DNA of 64,000 bases from Solidesulfovibrio sp. (GCF_029978005.1 NZ_JARKOZ010000153.1:22466-86465); one strand, 5' to 3'. Numbered from the stretch's first letter, positions 16,674-25,745 are shown. Translations and numbers: made by a program. Notes: generated by a model not told the origin, from the sequence alone.

Positions 16674-18488
16674 TCAGCCGAAGACCTTGATGTCCGCGCC
16701 AAGGACTCCCACCACGCGCCCGTCGGCCAGGATGGGGACGGAGATGGTCAGGCAGTACTCGCCCGAGGCTTCGGAGACGTAGATGGGGGAGATGCAGGTG
16801 TCCTGCTTCTCCATGACCGAGGTGAACCAGGGGCGGCGCGACCAGTTCTTGCCGCGCACCGAGCCGCCCCGGTTGCCGCCGAAGCCGGCCGGCGCGATGT
16901 TCTCGGTCACCTGCACCCCGGCGGCGTCGGTGGCGTAGAGCAGTTCCAGGAAGGCGTTCTCGGCCAGGGCGCGGCGCATGAGGGATTCCATGCGCCCGGG
17001 CTCCATGCCGGCCATGTCCGGCGCGGCGGCCATGGCCTCGACCACGTCCTGGGCCGTGCCCTGGCCGATGAGCTTGAACACGCCGTTGAGCTTGATGAGC
17101 TCCTCGATCTCGCCGCCGAGGTTCTCGATGGTGCCGGCCGAGCGCACCATGCCCTCGGTGGTGCGGGCCGACAGGTCGTGGACCCGGTCCATGGCGCTCT
17201 GGATGCGCTCGCTGGCCTGGACCTGTTCGTCCGAAGCCGCGGCGATGGCCCCGACCTGGGCGGCGGCGTCGCCGGAAAGCTCCACGATCTGGCTTAGGGC
17301 CTCGCGCGACTGCCCGGCCAGTTCCGTGGCGTCGGCCACGGCCCCGGCCGCCTGGTCCATGTGCCGGACATTGTCGAAAGTGCCCTGCTGGATGGCCTGG
17401 ATGACGCGGGCCACCTCGGCCGTGGCGGTCATGGTCTTCTCGGCCAGCTTTCGCACCTCGTCGGCCACCACGGCGAAGCCGCGCCCGGCCTCGCCGGCCC
17501 GGGCCGCCTCGATGGCGGCATTGAGGGCCAAAAGGTTCGTCTGGTCGGCGATGTCGGAAATGACGGTCATGACCTGGCCGATGGATTCGGCCTGCTTGCC
17601 GAGCTCGCCCATGTTGGCCTTGAGTTCGCCGGCAAGCCGGCTCACCCGACCGATGGCGGCCACGGACGCGTCCACCACCTCTGCCCCGCCGGCGGCGCGC
17701 TTTCTGGCCTCCTCGGCGGCGGTGGCCGCCTTTTCGGCGCTTTGGGCCACGGCCACGGTGGATTCGACCATCACTCCCACGGACGCGGCCGTGTCGTCGA
17801 TGAGGGTCTTTTGCTCCTCGGCCCCCTGGCTGACTTCCCGGGCCTCGTCGCGCAGGTCGGCTGTGGCCTTCTTGATGGAGTCCGCCACCCCTTCCAGGGT
17901 TTCTCCGGCGGCGAGCATGCCCAGGCGCCTGGCCGCGTCCTTGCGGCCGGCCCGGCTGGCCTCGCCGGAGGCCTCCTCGGCGGCGGCGGCGTGGGCGGCC
18001 ACTTCCTCGGCCCGCTCCCGGGCCAGGGCCAACTGGTTTTCCAGCACCAGCACCATGGCCTCGAGGCTTTCCTTGAGCACGCCGAGCCGGCCATGGAAGC
18101 GGCCGTCTCCGGGCAGGGCCGTGGCGTCGCCCTGCCCCACCCGGTTGGCGTAGCCGGCCAGCATTTCCAGGGGACGCATGAGGTAGCGATTGAGGATGGT
18201 CAGAAACAGCCCGGCCAGGACGGCGGCGGCGGCCAGTCCGGCCAGCCACGAGGCCGTGGCCGCCTTTTCGGGCAGAGTGGAGATTTCCCCGGCCAAGGCG
18301 GCCAGGTCGGCGCGAAGCTTCCCCTGGTCTCCGGTCCCGCGGTCCGCCTCGACCCGGGCGAGCTCGGCCTTGGCCGACTCGGCCAGACCGGACAGCCGCC
18401 AGGAGGCCGCGCCGTTGGCGATGCACACGGTGAGGAAAAAACCGACGACCGTCGTAAGGGTCAGACGCATCTGCAGGGACATACGCAT
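16674..18488 (-). CDS. Methyl-accepting chemotaxis protein with C-terminal sensor-like domain
   Basis: Chemoreceptor of 604 residues. A signal anchor at about 8-28 and a second helix at about 75-98 enclose a small periplasmic loop of about 45 residues; HAMP follows. The signalling hairpin is complete ([20 protein letters not shown]). After the methylation helices a further ~120-residue domain ends the protein (from about 480). It contains [34 protein letters not shown] and [11 protein letters not shown], which look like the ligand-binding half of a Cache/PDC domain but placed in the cytoplasm at the C-terminus. The start at 18488 follows AAGAGGTACCCCC. The ligand is unknown. Confidence 0.92.
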   Translation of the reverse strand: MRMSLQMRLTLTTVVGFFLTVCIANGAASWRLSGLAESAKAELARVEADRGTGDQGKLRADLAALAGEISTLPEKAATASWLAGLAAAAVLAGLFLTILNRYLMRPLEMLAGYANRVGQGDATALPGDGRFHGRLGVLKESLEAMVLVLENQLALARERAEEVAAHAAAAEEASGEASRAGRKDAARRLGMLAAGETLEGVADSIKKATADLRDEAREVSQGAEEQKTLIDDTAASVGVMVESTVAVAQSAEKAATAAEEARKRAAGGAEVVDASVAAIGRVSRLAGELKANMGELGKQAESIGQVMTVISDIADQTNLLALNAAIEAARAGEAGRGFAVVADEVRKLAEKTMTATAEVARVIQAIQQGTFDNVRHMDQAAGAVADATELAGQSREALSQIVELSGDAAAQVGAIAAASDEQVQASERIQSAMDRVHDLSARTTEGMVRSAGTIENLGGEIEELIKLNGVFKLIGQGTAQDVVEAMAAAPDMAGMEPGRMESLMRRALAENAFLELLYATDAAGVQVTENIAPAGFGGNRGGSVRGKNWSRRPWFTSVMEKQDTCISPIYVSEASGEYCLTISVPILADGRVVGVLGADIKVFG

Positions 18489-18676
18489 GGGGGTACCTCT
18501 TGAAACCATGCGCACAAAATTATCCCGCACCGGCGGCTTGCGCCGATGAGCTGCGTCACGAGAATGCCGCGCAGGTTTGACAGGCTCGTAGCACAAGAAA
18601 AGGGCATGTCAACCCTGCAACGGAAATCCCTCCGACCAGTGCCGAATTACCAATTTTGGCAATCCTCCCGACCGCG

Positions 18677-20617
18677 TCAGGACACGCGGCCGCCCGGGGC
18701 CACAACGCTCGACGGCCCGAGCAGGGCCATGCCGCCCTCGTGCTTGACCGCCAGGATCATGCCGTGGGAGTCGGCCCCGCGCAGCTTGCGAGGCTTGAGG
18801 TTGGCCACAAGCACCACCTGCCGCCCGACGAGGTCCTCGGGCTTGAAGTGCTCGGCCAGGCCGGCCACCACCGGGCGGGGAGCCGCCTCGCCGATGTCCA
18901 CGGACACGGCGTAGAGCCTGTCCGCCCCGGGCACGGGCGCGGCCGAGACCACCACGCCCACCCGCAGGTCGAGCTTGGCGAAATCGTCGTACTCCACTTC
19001 CGCCGCCGGTTCGGGCCTGACGGCCGGCTTCTTCTCGACCTTGGCCGCCTTGGCGGCCTTGGGCGCGGCCGGGGCCGCCTCCCTGGCCGGGGCTTCCAGG
19101 CGGGGGAAGAGATTGGACGTGGCGGCCACCGTGGTCCCGGCGGGAAGCGGCGCGAAATCGCGGTCCGGGCCGCACAGGCAAACCTTTTCCGGATCCGCGC
19201 CGAGCTGGCGCAGCAAGGTGGAGGAGGCCTCGGGCATGACCGGCAGCAGGCAGACGGCGGCCAGGCGCAGCCCGCCCAGGGCGTGGGCCATGACCGTGGC
19301 CAGGCGCGCCGTGCGCCCTTGCTTGGCGAGCGTCCAGGGGGCCATGGCGTCGATGTATTTGTTGAGCCCCCGCACGAGCTCCCACAAGGCTTCCAGGGCC
19401 CGCGAGAACTGGGCCGCGCCGAAAAGCTGCACGAAGTTGTCCACGGCCTCGGTGGCCAGGGTGGCCAGGGCGTCGTCGGCCGGGTCGGCCTCCCCTTCCC
19501 CGGGCAAGGTTCCGCCGAAATACTTGGCGGTCATGGCCAGGCTGCGGTTGGCCAGGTTGCCGAGGTCGTTGGCCAGGTCGGCGTTGAAGCGGCCGGCGAA
19601 GGCCTCTTCCGTGAAGCTGGCGTCCGCGCCGAAGACCATCTCGCGCAGGAGGAAGTAGCGCATGCCCGAGAGCCCGGCCTTGGCCGCGAGCTCCAGCGGC
19701 TCGACCACGTTGCCGAGCGACTTGGACATCTTGGTGTCGCGCACGAGCCAGTAGCCGTGGACATTGAGGTGGCGGTAGAGCGGCAGGCCCAGGGAAAGGA
19801 GCATGGTCGGCCAGAACACGGCGTGGGGCTTGAGGATGTCCTTGGCCACCAGATGCTCGGCCACGCCCCACCAGGAGGCGAAGTCCGGGTCGTCGGGCCA
19901 GCCCACGGCGGTCAGGTAGTTGATGAGCGCGTCGAACCAGACGTAAGTGACGAAATTTTCGTCGAAGGGCAGTTCGATGCCCCAGGTCAGGCGCGACTTG
20001 GGCCGGGAGATGCACAGATCCTCCAGCGCGCCGGATTCGAGCAGGCTCACCACCTCGTTGCGGTATTGCCGGGGACGGATGAAGTCCGGATTGGCCTTGA
20101 TGTGTTCCAGAAGCTGGCCCTGGTACTTGGACATGCGGAAGAAGTAGTTCTTCTCGGCGATGTATTCCGGCTTGACCTTGTGGTCCGGGCACAGGCCGTC
20201 CACGAGTTCCTTTTCGGTCAGGAAGCGCTCGCAGCCCTTGCAGTAGTGGCCGCCGTACTCGCCGAAGTAGATGTCGCCCTTGTCGTAAACGAGCTGCAAG
20301 GCCCGCTGCACGGCCTTGCGGTGGTCCGGCTCGGTGGTGCGGATGAAGCGCTTGGGCGTGATGCCGAGCTTGGGCCACAGCGCGCTGAAAAGGCCGCTTA
20401 TGGCGTCGGCATATTCCTTGGGCGTCTGGCCGGCGTTTCGGGCCGCCTCGGCGATCTTGTCGCCGTGCTCGTCGGTGCCGGTCAGGAAGTAGACATCCTC
20501 GCCCAAAAGCGCGTGGAAGCGGGCCAGGGCGTCGGCCACGGTGGTGGTATAGGCATGGCCCAGATGGGGCTTGGCGTTGACGTAGTAGATGGGCGTGGTG
20601 ATGAAGAAACGCTTCAC
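18677..20617 (-). CDS. metG: Methionyl-tRNA synthetase
   Basis: Charges tRNA-Met with methionine. 646 residues, class I catalytic core with HIGH motif as HLGH (residues 18-21), KMSKS motif in DTKMSKSLGN, and a zinc knuckle with CKGC...CPDH. A linker rich in Ala/Lys leads into a C-terminal tRNA-binding OB-fold domain (FAKLDLRVGVVVSAAPVPGADRL) used for dimerisation and tRNA binding. The start codon overlaps the stop of the upstream PSP1/RicT-like gene by 4 bp (ATGA), so the two are translationally coupled. Confidence 0.97.
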   Translation of the reverse strand: MKRFFITTPIYYVNAKPHLGHAYTTTVADALARFHALLGEDVYFLTGTDEHGDKIAEAARNAGQTPKEYADAISGLFSALWPKLGITPKRFIRTTEPDHRKAVQRALQLVYDKGDIYFGEYGGHYCKGCERFLTEKELVDGLCPDHKVKPEYIAEKNYFFRMSKYQGQLLEHIKANPDFIRPRQYRNEVVSLLESGALEDLCISRPKSRLTWGIELPFDENFVTYVWFDALINYLTAVGWPDDPDFASWWGVAEHLVAKDILKPHAVFWPTMLLSLGLPLYRHLNVHGYWLVRDTKMSKSLGNVVEPLELAAKAGLSGMRYFLLREMVFGADASFTEEAFAGRFNADLANDLGNLANRSLAMTAKYFGGTLPGEGEADPADDALATLATEAVDNFVQLFGAAQFSRALEALWELVRGLNKYIDAMAPWTLAKQGRTARLATVMAHALGGLRLAAVCLLPVMPEASSTLLRQLGADPEKVCLCGPDRDFAPLPAGTTVAATSNLFPRLEAPAREAAPAAPKAAKAAKVEKKPAVRPEPAAEVEYDDFAKLDLRVGVVVSAAPVPGADRLYAVSVDIGEAAPRPVVAGLAEHFKPEDLVGRQVVLVANLKPRKLRGADSHGMILAVKHEGGMALLGPSSVVAPGGRVS

Positions 20618-21861
20618 GATCCGGTCTCCGGGTCACGGGAAGAGGGTTTGCCGCCGCCGTGGCGGCCGTCGGGGCGCGGGGCGGGACGCGGGCCGGCCTG
20701 GCGCTGGGATTGGTCGCCGGCGGGCTGGGACGGCCTGGAATTCCTGCGGGACGGCCGCCGGGAGCGCCGCGAGCCGCGTCCGGGCTCGCGCTCGGGCCTG
20801 GACTCCTGGGCCTGTTCGACGGCGGGGCCGGAGGGGGCGGCCGCGGCGAGCTCCGGAGCGGCCGGCTCGGGGGCGGGGCCGCCGGGCCGGCACTGGGGCC
20901 TTTGCCGATCGCGGCCCTCGGGCCTGCCGCCCGGGCGCTCCCGGCCGCCCTGGGAGCCGGCCGGGGGACCGGAACGCCGCTGGGGCGGCCGCGGGGAGTC
21001 CTGGGCCGGGCGCTCCTCGGCCTTGGGGCCGGGCTGCCCCTCGGCCAGGGGCGGGCGGGCCTCGGCCGCGGCGCTCCACTCCTCCACGGTCAGCTCGTGC
21101 TCCTCGCCGGCCTCGTCGAGGACGGTGACGGTTTCGCGGAAGAGGTTGGTGCGCAGCACCTTGACCAGGCCCAGGGAGGTGGAGAACTTCTTGCCGACCC
21201 GGGGACATTTCTTCTGGAACTGCTCGTAGTTCTCCTGCTCGAAGGACAGGCAGCACAAAAGCCTGCCGCAGATGCCGGAGATCTTGGTGGGGTTGAGGAA
21301 CAGGTTCTGTTCCTTGGCCATCTTGATGGTCACGGGCGCGAACTTGCGCATGAACCTGCGGCAGCAGCACATCTGGCCGCAGTTGCCGATGGCGCCGAGC
21401 ATCTGTGTTTCGTGGCGCACGCCGATCTGGCGCAGTTCGATGCGGGTGTGGTAGGCCTTGACCAGGTCCTTGACCAGTTCGCGGAAGTCGATGCGCCCCG
21501 GGGCGGTGAAGTAGAACACGATCTTGCCCCGGTCGTGGAGCACTTCCACGTCCACGAGCTTCATTTCCAGGTTTCGCGATTCGATGCACTTGCGGCAGTA
21601 GGTGTGGGCCTCCCGGGCCAGGGCGTCGTTTTCGCGCTGGATGTCCAGGTCTTCCGGCGTGGGCAGGCGGAAGATGGGTTTGATTTCCTGTTCGGTCGCC
21701 TCCGGCGGGGGCGCGTCGGCGAGCACGGTCACCTTGCCCATGCCGAGCCCCTGCTCGGTCTGGACGAGGACGCTGTCACCAAGCTCCACGACGAAGGGTC
21801 CGGAGTCGAAATAATAGACTTGTCCGTGATCACGGAACTTGATGCCGAGAATATGGCTCAT
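20614..21861 (-). CDS. PSP1/RicT-like protein with long basic tail
   Basis: 415 residues. Residues 1 to about 265 are the PSP1 C-terminal domain family (RicT/YaaT): MSHILGIKFRDHGQVYYF and the cysteine clusters TYCRKC, GNCGQMCCCRRF and GICGRLLCCLSFE. In Bacillus, RicT is part of the Y-complex that carries Fe-S clusters and guides RNase Y processing. Whether that function holds here is unknown. The last about 145 residues are Pro/Arg/Gly/Glu/Gln-rich and look disordered (for example RRSRRPSRRNSRPSQP), which suggests RNA or protein contacts. The start at 21861 gives the conserved N-terminus; the gene is coupled to metG. Confidence 0.9.
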   Translation of the reverse strand: MSHILGIKFRDHGQVYYFDSGPFVVELGDSVLVQTEQGLGMGKVTVLADAPPPEATEQEIKPIFRLPTPEDLDIQRENDALAREAHTYCRKCIESRNLEMKLVDVEVLHDRGKIVFYFTAPGRIDFRELVKDLVKAYHTRIELRQIGVRHETQMLGAIGNCGQMCCCRRFMRKFAPVTIKMAKEQNLFLNPTKISGICGRLLCCLSFEQENYEQFQKKCPRVGKKFSTSLGLVKVLRTNLFRETVTVLDEAGEEHELTVEEWSAAAEARPPLAEGQPGPKAEERPAQDSPRPPQRRSGPPAGSQGGRERPGGRPEGRDRQRPQCRPGGPAPEPAAPELAAAAPSGPAVEQAQESRPEREPGRGSRRSRRPSRRNSRPSQPAGDQSQRQAGPRPAPRPDGRHGGGKPSSRDPETGS

Positions 21862-21985
21862 GCACGCCCTATGGGTACGCCGCGCGGCGCGGCGGTTTTG
21901 GTCCGGAAGCGAAAAAAGATACGTCATTTGTCCCCGGACGGCAAATGGCGCGTCGGGGTTTCCAAAATTTTTTCACGGAAACGAG

Positions 21986-22014
21986 TTGACAACCCCGGGC
22001 CATCCGCGTAGACC
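21986..22014 (+). promoter_or_regulatory. Sigma-70 promoter of tRNA-Lys
   Basis: TTGACA at 21986-21991, a 17-bp spacer, then TAGACC at 22009-22014. The predicted start lies about 20 bp before the mature tRNA 5' end. Confidence 0.8.
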
Positions 22015-22042
22015 GCTTCTTCGCCGCGCATGAGCGTCGCAC

Positions 22043-22118
22043 GGGCCATTAGCTCAATTGGTAGAGCAGCGGACTCTTAATCCGTTGGTTCAAGGTTCGA
22101 GTCCTTGATGGCCCACCA
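22043..22118 (+). tRNA. tRNA-Lys (anticodon CTT)
   Basis: A complete cloverleaf of 76 bases: acceptor stem GGGCCAT / ATGGCCC, D-arm with AGCTCAATTGGTAGAGC, anticodon loop CTCTTAA (anticodon CTT, reading AAG), T-arm GGTTCGAGTCC, and a genomically encoded CCA at 22116-22118. The conjugative element begins directly after it, so its 3' end is the probable attB/attL core. Confidence 0.97.
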
Positions 22119-22128
22119 GTAAAAATTA

Positions 22129-22177
22129 CAAAGGGTTACATGCCGGAAATACCCGGGCCATGTGACCCTTTGTTTTT
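22129..22177 (+). terminator. Intrinsic terminator just inside the element, behind tRNA-Lys
   Basis: CAAAGGGTTACATG at 22129-22142 pairs with CATGTGACCCTTTG at 22159-22172 (one mismatch), followed by five T residues. It would end the tRNA transcript and stop read-through into the element. It may also act as an arm site of the attachment region. Confidence 0.7.
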
Positions 22178-22192
22178 GCCCAAAGCCCCTTC

Positions 22193-22213
22193 TAGTCCCG
22201 GAATAGTCCCGGA
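22193..22213. repeat. Tandem direct repeat TAGTCCCGGA, candidate integrase arm sites
   Basis: TAGTCCCGGA occurs at 22193-22202 and again at 22204-22213, spaced exactly 11 bp, about 75 bp inside the element from the tRNA end. Short tandem repeats at this distance from a tRNA attachment core are typical of tyrosine-integrase arm-type sites. Confidence 0.5.
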
Positions 22214-22250
22214 CACAAAATATCCCTCGAAACACGCCTAGGGGGCGACA

Positions 22251-23069
22251 TTGTCAGGAGGCAATGTTGCTCCCCACTCCACTCTTTCCGTGGCGGTCCA
22301 CGAGAGGAGCGGCAACCGGTGCGGACACGACCCTAAGCGGCCGAAACTGACGCCGTCTGCCCCCATCCGCAAGGGCAAGGGCGGCCTGCCCCGTATCCTC
22401 TCTCTCGCAGCCGAGCGAACCAAGGCTTGGTACGACCATCCGAAGAAATGCCCACCGCTTTTGACCCAAGGCAACCGCAAGACCCGGAGCGAGCGTCGCG
22501 AGGCCTGCCTCATAGTCCTGGAAACGCTTCTGTCCCATCTCGATCTGGCATCCCTGTGCCTTGGCGTCCCGACTTTGGCCAATGGGTTCATCGACATCGA
22601 CATGAAAGTCATTGTCCGGGATTCTGGCCTCGGCCAGCGTCGGTGCGAGCGAGCCATCAGACAGCTCAGAGAGGCCGGCTTCATGGCGGTGACTCAGCCG
22701 AGGGGCCTGAGCGACGAAGGCCGGTACTTCGGCTGCCGGGCCATCCGCGTTATCACCACAGCCTTTTTCGAATGGCTGGGATTGGGACCGATGCTGCGGC
22801 GGGAACGAGCCAGAGCTTCGGAGGCGCTTCGCCACAAAGCGCAAAAAGCTAACCGCAAGCTGGCGGATTTCATGCGCCGGGTGGTGGCCGGCGTACGGCC
22901 CATCTTCAAACATCGTCAGGACGGGAAACCCAGGGAACAGCGCATCGCCCTCTGGAACGCTACCTGGGCGAGCCATGTCCGGGTTGGTCTGGACGTCCAG
23001 GAAGCCCAACGGCAAACAAACGAGACCCTGGGCTACCCACCAAGCTACAGTCCAGGGTTAGAGCAGTAG
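22251..23069 (+). CDS. Plasmid-type replication initiator (RepA-like)
   Basis: About 272 residues. The segment KGGLPRILSLAAERTKAW and the winged-helix-like part QRRCERAIRQLREAGFMAVT resemble RepA initiators of small broad-host-range plasmids (IncW/PromA-type). Such a protein would let the excised circular element replicate and be maintained during transfer. The start is uncertain: the open frame begins at a TTG (22251), and a GTG at 22290 would give a 259-residue protein. The homology comparison is from memory. A good terminator follows at 23166. Confidence 0.65.
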   Translation: MSGGNVAPHSTLSVAVHERSGNRCGHDPKRPKLTPSAPIRKGKGGLPRILSLAAERTKAWYDHPKKCPPLLTQGNRKTRSERREACLIVLETLLSHLDLASLCLGVPTLANGFIDIDMKVIVRDSGLGQRRCERAIRQLREAGFMAVTQPRGLSDEGRYFGCRAIRVITTAFFEWLGLGPMLRRERARASEALRHKAQKANRKLADFMRRVVAGVRPIFKHRQDGKPREQRIALWNATWASHVRVGLDVQEAQRQTNETLGYPPSYSPGLEQ

Positions 23070-23165
23070 CCAAGCGTTCCCTCGCGCGCTTCCATCTCGC
23101 GACGGCGTTGTTTATTTTCTCTTGGACGCGATATCCCCTCATTTGGCGTGAACCATTTTCCTCTT

Positions 23166-23198
23166 GAACGGCCCGAATAGGGCCGTTCGGCATTTTTT
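23166..23198 (+). terminator. Intrinsic terminator after the replication gene
   Basis: GAACGGCCC / GGGCCGTTC stem with a GAATA loop, followed by GGCA and six T residues, about 100 bp past the rep stop codon. Confidence 0.85.
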
Positions 23199-23559
23199 GG
23201 GTCAGCTGTCATCTGCTCAGGCCATGGGTGCTTGAAATAAGTGTCGCTAGGTTGACTCACATGTGTCGGGCATAAATCCCAAAAGCAAAAATTGAAATAT
23301 GTCATCCAAAGAAAATCGTTAGGCTGTAGTTTTTTACAAGCAGCAAGCCAGGCTGAATTCTTTTTAAGGTGTATTGTGCCAGATGTTTTTGTGTTGAGGT
23401 GAATTCCGTTAAAGTCAACACGGCATCGGCTTAAATTGCGCCTTGTTGGCGATCAATGATGATTTAGCCTTAGCTTATGGAGTTGTATTCAGATTTGTGA
23501 AATGAAATTGTATGGACTAGGAAAACGCTCAAAAGATGTGGTACGGAATAACGGTGTCG
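23199..23559. other. AT-rich non-coding region, candidate origin of vegetative replication
   Basis: About 360 bp of clearly lower GC than the genes around it, with no plausible gene, between the rep terminator and oriT. It contains short inverted repeats such as GTGTTGA (23391-23397) / TCAACAC (23415-23421). The place next to a rep gene and the AT content are what an oriV would show, but no iterons were found by eye. Confidence 0.4.
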
Positions 23560-23606
23560 GAAGGCAGGACAGGTGAAGTATGCCCACCTTCGGCGGGCTA
23601 CTTCAC
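23560..23606 (-). other. oriT: Origin of transfer (oriT) of RP4/IncP type with nic site
   Basis: Read on the minus strand, the sequence contains TACTTCACCTGTCCTG followed by CC. This matches the RP4 nic region (TACTTCACCTATCCTG/CC) with one substitution. Cleavage should be between bases 23565 and 23564 on the minus strand. Next to it is the characteristic hairpin with arms GTGAAGTA (23573-23580) and TACTTCAC (23599-23606), inner GCCC/GGGC also pairing, the TraJ-binding site in RP4. traJ starts 70 bp further on. Transfer would lead with the rep/tRNA side and bring in traJ-traI last. Confidence 0.92.
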
Positions 23607-23674
23607 GTCCAGCCCTGCGGGGCGGCTCATTCGCCTGCGGCTCAACGCTCAAGACAACCGGTGTGGAGATAGTC

Positions 23675-24004
23675 ATGCCCTCGAAAAAAGCCGTGCTGAA
23701 AACCTATTTGACTCCAGAGGAATATGAAAAAATCCTGGAGAGCGCCGACAGGACCGGCCTCTCTCTTTCCTGTTTCGCCAAGCGCGTCTGCCTGGGGCTG
23801 CCCGTGCCCAGTCTGGAACACCAGCAAGCCCGTCGGGAACTGCTTAAGGTCAACGCCGACCTCGGTCGGCTGGGGGGCCTTTTCAAGCTGTGCTTGTCCG
23901 AAAAGGAGGGGCCACTTGTCCTTTTTCACCAGGAAATCCGACGGGTGCTTCGGGAGATTGAGACGCGACAGCGAGAACTAAAAGCCGCCGTGACCAGAAT
24001 CTGA
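23675..24004 (+). CDS. traJ: Relaxosome protein TraJ (MobC-like)
   Basis: 109 residues starting MPSKKAVLKTYLTPEEYEKI. The N-terminal ribbon-helix-helix-like fold followed by SLSCFAKRVCLGLPVPSLEHQ and the NADLGRLGGLFKL segment is the TraJ/MobC pattern. In RP4, TraJ binds the oriT inverted repeat and positions the relaxase. The ATG at 23675 follows GTGGAGATAGTC; the longer upstream open frame runs through the oriT hairpin and is not real. The stop is 18 bp before traI, so the two form an operon. Confidence 0.9.
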   Translation: MPSKKAVLKTYLTPEEYEKILESADRTGLSLSCFAKRVCLGLPVPSLEHQQARRELLKVNADLGRLGGLFKLCLSEKEGPLVLFHQEIRRVLREIETRQRELKAAVTRI

Positions 24005-24022
24005 GCAGCCTTCGAGTGTAAA

Positions 24023-25738
24023 ATGATCAGCAGACGGATCGCTAAAAAGCCCGAAAACGACAATTACCGCCGTTTGGCCAATTACATCGCCGACGCCGGC
24101 GGGAAAGGGGAAAAATGCCTGTTGACTTGGTGCGCGGGTTGCTGGGCCGGGGACGACTACGATCTGGCCATCCAGGAGGTCGCCGATACCCAGGACCTGA
24201 GTACTCGGACCACCAAGGAAAAGACCTATCACCTCATCGTGAGCTTCCGGCCCGAGGACGAGAACACTTTGACGCCAGAGGTGCTAAAGGAGATTGAGGC
24301 CGAACTGGCCAAGGCCCTGGGCTTCGAGGAACACCAGCGGCATTGTGGGGTCCATAAGAACACGGCCAATCTGCACATGCATGTGGCCTTCAATATGATC
24401 CACCCGGAGAAGCTGACCCGGCACGACCCCTTCCGGGATTATCACACCCGGGACCGCTTTTGCCGTAAGCTGGAGAAACGCTTCGGCTTGGCCATAGACC
24501 ATGGCCGAAACCAGGGTCCGGCACAGCCCCTCGGCGATGGAGCCGCCACTGTGGAAGCCCATATCGGACAGCAATCCTTCGAGAGCTACGCCAAGGACTT
24601 TCGCGAAAGCATCCTGGCCAGCCTGGAAGGAGCTGCGGACTGGCAGGGCCTACACCAAGCCCTGGCCCTGCATGGTCTGGAGATCAAGCCCCACGGCAAC
24701 GGACTGGTCATCAAGGACCGTTACGGCAAACACACAATCAAGGCCAGCAGTCTGGCCCGAAGCTTGGCCAAGGGGAATCTGGAAAAACACCTCGGTCGGT
24801 TTCAGCCGGCCGGCGTAGCTGTCCACGCGATAGAGTCCAAGGACCGCTACCAGGCCAAGCCGTTACAGCGGCAAAGCCCAGAGCGCGACAAACTGTTTGC
24901 CGAGTATCGGGCCTGCATGGCCGAGCGGAGAAAAGCCCTATCAGCCCTTCGCGAAGAAAGGGCGTTGCGCCTGGAAACAATTGAGCGGACCTGGAAACGT
25001 CAGCTCCAGGAGATTGGGAAAATGGCTCTGACCAAGCGGGACCTCTACGACTTGCTCAAAGAAGCCAGGCAACACGGGGCAAAGCTCAGACGCCAGCTTG
25101 GCCGAGAAATGGACGGGAGACATGAAAAGCTCCGAGAGGCCTTTCCCTACTCTTCCTGGAGCACCTTCCTGCGATGGGAAGCCGAGCACGGCAACGAGGC
25201 CGCCCTGGCCGTTCTGCGATCACGGAAACAAGCTGTCGAACCTGAGCACGGAGAAGTACCCCGCTGGTGTTCGAGCCGCAGGGGCTTCGCACGTGGCACC
25301 TGGGAGGAGCGCAAGCGCGCGATCCTTGGCGAATCGCAGCTTCAGCCGGAAGAAAAGCGCACCCTCCTTTCCGTGGCCCACATGCGGTATCTTTTAGGGC
25401 TGAAAGCGGAAGCGGACGCGGACAATGCCTTGGCTTTCAAGCCCTTTCAGGGCTTCACCTATGCGATCGATTCCAAAGGCACGGTCCTCTTCACCCTGGC
25501 AAGTGGTGGCTTGATCCGTGACATGGGTGACCAGATCGTTTGCAGCGCCCATGATCCCACCGCGCGGCAGGTTAGCTTCAGGTTGGCCCGGTTGAAATGG
25601 GGCAAGGAGGCTGTGCGTGAGGGGAATCGCGGACTGCTGTTGAAACGGGACATCACCCTTGCCTGTCAGCCTGGACTTGAACACCAACACCCTGACCTCG
25701 ACCCAGGTCAACCCCGCCTTATCGGCTTAAATCGGTAA
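24023..25738 (+). CDS. traI: MOB-P conjugative relaxase TraI
   Basis: Nicks oriT and pilots the single strand into the recipient. 571 residues. The catalytic tyrosine is most likely Tyr21 in LANYIADAGGK, matching RP4 Tyr22 in position and context. The metal-binding histidine triad is His111, His118 and His120 (VHKNTANLHMH), followed by INxIHP-like FNMIHP. The relaxase domain ends at about residue 230; the rest includes a helical region and a C-terminal domain of about 100 residues (ALAFKPFQGFTYAIDSKG) found in related TraI proteins. It is shorter than RP4 TraI (over 700 residues). The cargo operon promoter follows immediately after the stop. Confidence 0.95.
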   Translation: MISRRIAKKPENDNYRRLANYIADAGGKGEKCLLTWCAGCWAGDDYDLAIQEVADTQDLSTRTTKEKTYHLIVSFRPEDENTLTPEVLKEIEAELAKALGFEEHQRHCGVHKNTANLHMHVAFNMIHPEKLTRHDPFRDYHTRDRFCRKLEKRFGLAIDHGRNQGPAQPLGDGAATVEAHIGQQSFESYAKDFRESILASLEGAADWQGLHQALALHGLEIKPHGNGLVIKDRYGKHTIKASSLARSLAKGNLEKHLGRFQPAGVAVHAIESKDRYQAKPLQRQSPERDKLFAEYRACMAERRKALSALREERALRLETIERTWKRQLQEIGKMALTKRDLYDLLKEARQHGAKLRRQLGREMDGRHEKLREAFPYSSWSTFLRWEAEHGNEAALAVLRSRKQAVEPEHGEVPRWCSSRRGFARGTWEERKRAILGESQLQPEEKRTLLSVAHMRYLLGLKAEADADNALAFKPFQGFTYAIDSKGTVLFTLASGGLIRDMGDQIVCSAHDPTARQVSFRLARLKWGKEAVREGNRGLLLKRDITLACQPGLEHQHPDLDPGQPRLIGLNR

Positions 25739-25745
25739 GGATCGA

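Noticed and set aside
16315..16782. Plus-strand frame in the gene-poor region before the second MCP
   Set aside because: No ribosome site, no family pattern, and it runs into the MCP gene in antisense.
23573..23674. N-terminal extension of TraJ
   Set aside because: It would translate the oriT hairpin; MPSKK at 23675 has a ribosome site and matches the usual start of TraJ/MobC proteins.
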